A stretch of DNA of 64,000 nt from NCBI GenBank assembly GCA_913062625.1, contig CAJXWP010000006.1, forward strand, positions 1-64,000, given 5' to 3'. This DNA is from an uncultured Haliea sp. (GTDB lineage Bacteria; Pseudomonadota; Gammaproteobacteria; Pseudomonadales; Halieaceae). Both the position numbers and the translations under genes were made by a program. Below the pieces are notes generated by a model. That model saw only the letters and a list, made by a program, of their open reading frames with translations, did not search any database and was not told the DNA's origin. How positions within the stretch are numbered: the first letter of the stretch is position 1; each line of letters opens with the position of its first letter. Below, in pieces: positions 61,216 through 64,000 of the stretch.

Positions 61216-62742
61216 TCAGACGATAGAAGTCACACGCATGACTTCCTCTATACTGGTTTCGCCCGCCATTATCCGACGTCGACCATCGGTCTCTATTCCG
61301 GGGTAATGCTGGCGCGCCAGATGCAAAATATCCTGTTCATTAGCGCCGCCGTAGATCATCTGGCGCATGGCATCATCAATCTCGATTATTTCATAGATGC
61401 CCGTGCGACCCCGATAACCGGTGTATTTGCAGGTCTCGCAGCCTTTGGCCTGACAGACGCTCTGGTGATCCTCGCCAGGCCCAAGACGCAACAATTCTTG
61501 CTCTGCAGAATTGAGCTCAGCGGCCTCCTTGCATTCGGCGCACAGCAGCCGCACAAGACGCTGAGACATCACCGCTATCAGGCTGGACGACAACAAAAAG
61601 GGCTCGATGCCCATATCCTTAAGGCGAGTGATCGCGCCTATGGCCGTATTGGTGTGCAATGTAGACAGCACAAGATGACCAGTAAGGGAGGCCTGCACCG
61701 CAATTTCGGCTGTCTCCCGATCACGAATTTCACCGACCATCACCACATCTGGATCCTGACGTAAAATAGCCCTCAATCCACGAGCAAACGTCATGTCGAC
61801 CTTGGTGTTGACCTGAGTCTGGCCGATACCCGGCAGCATATATTCAACAGGATCTTCAATCGTAAGAATATTACGCGAGGTCTCGTTGATGTCACCCAGC
61901 CCAGCGTACAAAGTCGTCGTTTTGCCCGAACCCGTAGGCCCGGTTACCAAAATAATGCCATGGGGGCTGTGCAGGTGCTTTTTATACGCAGCAAGAACCT
62001 GCGTGTTCATAGCCAGCTGCGTCAACTCTAATTGTCCAGCCGCTGTATCCAATAGTCTCAACACCACCCGCTCACCGTGAGCAGAAGGTATCGTCGACAT
62101 CCGGATGTCCACGGAATGACCCGCGATCTTTACTGAAATTCTGCCGTCCTGGGGTATGCGTTTCTCGGCAATATCCAGCCTAGCCATCACCTTCAAACGC
62201 GATACCAACAGCGGCGCCAACATGCGCTTAGGCGACAGCACTTCTGCCAAAACTCCATCGATACGATAACGGACACTCAGCCGGTCTTCGAACGTTTCAA
62301 CATGAATATCCGAAGCCTTCTCACGCACGGCTTGCGATAGTATGGCGTTAATCAGGCGGATAATAGGGGCATCATCTTCCGTATCCATCAGGTCGCTGGA
62401 ATCAGGAATAGCATCAGCTAGACGACTGAGATCAACATCGGCGCCAATGTCTTCAGCCATTTGCACGGCTTCATTGTTATTGCGCTGATAAGCTAGTGTC
62501 AGACGTCGCTTGAAATCACTCTCTGACACGTCCTTGAGTGCAAATGCCCCGCCCAGAATCCGACGAAGCTCGCTCAGCACCAGCACCGCTGGCTGTCCGG
62601 TATGCACCACCACAGCAGAGCCGTCATCGGCGGCATCTAGCAACACTCCATACTGCTGCGCGAAGGTAAACGGGAGGCTAGGCCTTGCGGCCACGCTAGC
62701 GACAAGCGCACCTGTCGGCGACGGCTCAACCTGCGCATTCAC
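61216..62742 (-). CDS. gspE: Type II secretion system ATPase E
   Basis: 508 aa; Walker A GIILVTGPTGSGKTTTLYAGL; ASDIHVETFEDRLSVRYRIDGVL. Confidence 0.97.
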   Translation of the reverse strand: MNAQVEPSPTGALVASVAARPSLPFTFAQQYGVLLDAADDGSAVVVHTGQPAVLVLSELRRILGGAFALKDVSESDFKRRLTLAYQRNNNEAVQMAEDIGADVDLSRLADAIPDSSDLMDTEDDAPIIRLINAILSQAVREKASDIHVETFEDRLSVRYRIDGVLAEVLSPKRMLAPLLVSRLKVMARLDIAEKRIPQDGRISVKIAGHSVDIRMSTIPSAHGERVVLRLLDTAAGQLELTQLAMNTQVLAAYKKHLHSPHGIILVTGPTGSGKTTTLYAGLGDINETSRNILTIEDPVEYMLPGIGQTQVNTKVDMTFARGLRAILRQDPDVVMVGEIRDRETAEIAVQASLTGHLVLSTLHTNTAIGAITRLKDMGIEPFLLSSSLIAVMSQRLVRLLCAECKEAAELNSAEQELLRLGPGEDHQSVCQAKGCETCKYTGYRGRTGIYEIIEIDDAMRQMIYGGANEQDILHLARQHYPGIETDGRRRIMAGETSIEEVMRVTSIV

Positions 62743-64000
62743 CGACCGTCTGCCGGCGGCGCAGGCGCACCAGGTCCATCAGCATCAGAGGCCTTGATGG
62801 CATCCAGTTGCTGCATTTGTTCTTCCCACTCCGACAGGACAGGGAGACTCGCATCGCCCAAGTACAACAATCCTTTCTCCTGACGCAGCGCTTGTTGGTC
62901 ACGGATATAGCGGTATTTCTCCGCGCTGGCACCAACTAGCTGCTCGTTGTCACGAATAATCGTCGTGCGTATAAACACCATTAAGTTTTGTTTAGACACC
63001 CTTTCTGCATCGCTGCGGAACAGCCTACCCAAGTACGGAATATCACCCAGTAAAGGCACTTTTTGTTGCGCGTCCTGCACGTCGTCCTTGATCAGGCCAC
63101 CCAGAACGACTACCTGACCATCCAGTGCCAATATCTTGGTCTGTATCTTACGCTCATTCGTGATCACGTCCGATGCTATGACTGACGTTTTACTGATGCT
63201 GGAGACCTCTTGCATAATATCAAGCACTACCGAATCGCCGTCATTGATGTGTGGCGTCACAGTCAGGGTAATACCGACATTCTCTCGCTCGATTGTCTGG
63301 AAAGGGTTCTGCGCGCCTTCGCCGCCAGCCCCGGTATTAGTATAGGAACCGGTCACGAAGGGCACCTGCTGACCGACCGTGATAAAAGCCTCCTGATTAT
63401 CCAACGTCAGTATACTGGGCGTTGACAAAATATTTGTATTTGCCGTCTCGTTGAGCGCATTCAGAATGACCGTCATGGATAAACCCATGCTATCCAATTG
63501 AGCCCAGCCTAAAGTCGTGCCCCCCGTTCCAGCCAAAGCCGCCGCCAACCCTCCTAAATTGACACCGTCTGGTGTATCCCCGCCGCCTTCTGCCAGCTGT
63601 GAACCCGCGATACCGCCCAGCCGTGCATCACCTTTAGTAATATTACTGCCGAACACTCCATCGTTATCGGCAAACAACCACTGTAGCCCTAATTCTTGGC
63701 CGTCGATCACTTCCATTTCTACAATAATCGCTTCCACCAACACTTGAGCACGGCGAATATCCAAGCGCTGAATGACCACCTCAAGAGAGGCCATCTCGTC
63801 CGGATCGGCGGTAATGATCAGCGCGTTGGTACCCTCATCTGCCTCTATGGTTGACGTGTTACTGTTACTTCCGCTCGCGGCTTTTGCTCCGTCAGCAGTG
63901 TCTAACTGATTAATATTCTTCATAACTCGGGTCAGGACATCCGCAAGGTCCTTGGCTTCGGCATATTGAAGATAAATAACCTTAACATTGCCGCTTTGCT
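62739..64000 (-). CDS. gspD: Type II secretion system secretin D (N-terminal part beyond right edge)
   Basis: ORF at 62739-63923 continues in frame through the edge (GNVKVIYLQYAEAKDLADVLTRVMKNINQ). Secretin segment VPFVTGSYTNTG...NPFQTIERENVGITLTVTPHINDGDSVVLDI; GGLIKDDVQDAQQKVPLLGDIPYLGRLFRS. Confidence 0.96.
   Translation of the reverse strand, partial: QSGNVKVIYLQYAEAKDLADVLTRVMKNINQLDTADGAKAASGSNSNTSTIEADEGTNALIITADPDEMASLEVVIQRLDIRRAQVLVEAIIVEMEVIDGQELGLQWLFADNDGVFGSNITKGDARLGGIAGSQLAEGGGDTPDGVNLGGLAAALAGTGGTTLGWAQLDSMGLSMTVILNALNETANTNILSTPSILTLDNQEAFITVGQQVPFVTGSYTNTGAGGEGAQNPFQTIERENVGITLTVTPHINDGDSVVLDIMQEVSSISKTSVIASDVITNERKIQTKILALDGQVVVLGGLIKDDVQDAQQKVPLLGDIPYLGRLFRSDAERVSKQNLMVFIRTTIIRDNEQLVGASAEKYRYIRDQQALRQEKGLLYLGDASLPVLSEWEEQMQQLDAIKASDADGPGAPAPPADGR

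Overview
This 64 kb window looks like an ordinary gammaproteobacterial chromosome segment, probably marine; that placement is inferred from gene content only. I see no rRNA, CRISPR array or intact mobile element. Main blocks, left to right: (i) a partial secreted protein, a decayed IS91-type transposase remnant, a MetF-like gene and a di-heme cytochrome-c peroxidase lipoprotein with an (NSG)n repeat linker; (ii) the conserved tRNA-Ser(GCU)-csrA-lysC-alaS block, followed by HIT, Trm112-like, M23 peptidase, greB, beta-lactamase-family hydrolase and gcvP; (iii) an rpoE/chrR-type ECF sigma/anti-sigma pair. This pair is divergent from seven tightly packed co-directional genes: FAD oxidoreductase, DUF1365, cfa-like methyltransferase, folE, DUF2878, photolyase and an SRPBCC-SDR fusion. 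Two mirror-image TGATCC-N17-(T/G)AT(A/T)(C/T)(T/C)-like promoters lie in the intergenic gap; (iv) a lipid or xenobiotic catabolism region with SDRs, a zinc ADH, a phosphotransferase, a carotenoid-desaturase-like oxidoreductase, TetR, two paralogous sulfotransferases flanking a DUF1214 gene, a luciferase-like monooxygenase, dienelactone hydrolase, Old Yellow Enzyme homologue, CaiB/BaiF CoA transferase, cis/trans fatty acid isomerase and two acyl-CoA dehydrogenases; (v) an SNF transporter, aminopeptidase P, a rubredoxin absent from the ORF track, and a type II secretion operon gspD-N whose gspD runs off the right edge. The best candidate for follow-up is the predicted photo-oxidative-stress module in (iii). 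Its core is a known theme; the folE, DUF2878 and SRPBCC-SDR additions are less well explained. All product calls come from reading the sequence; no database search was run.
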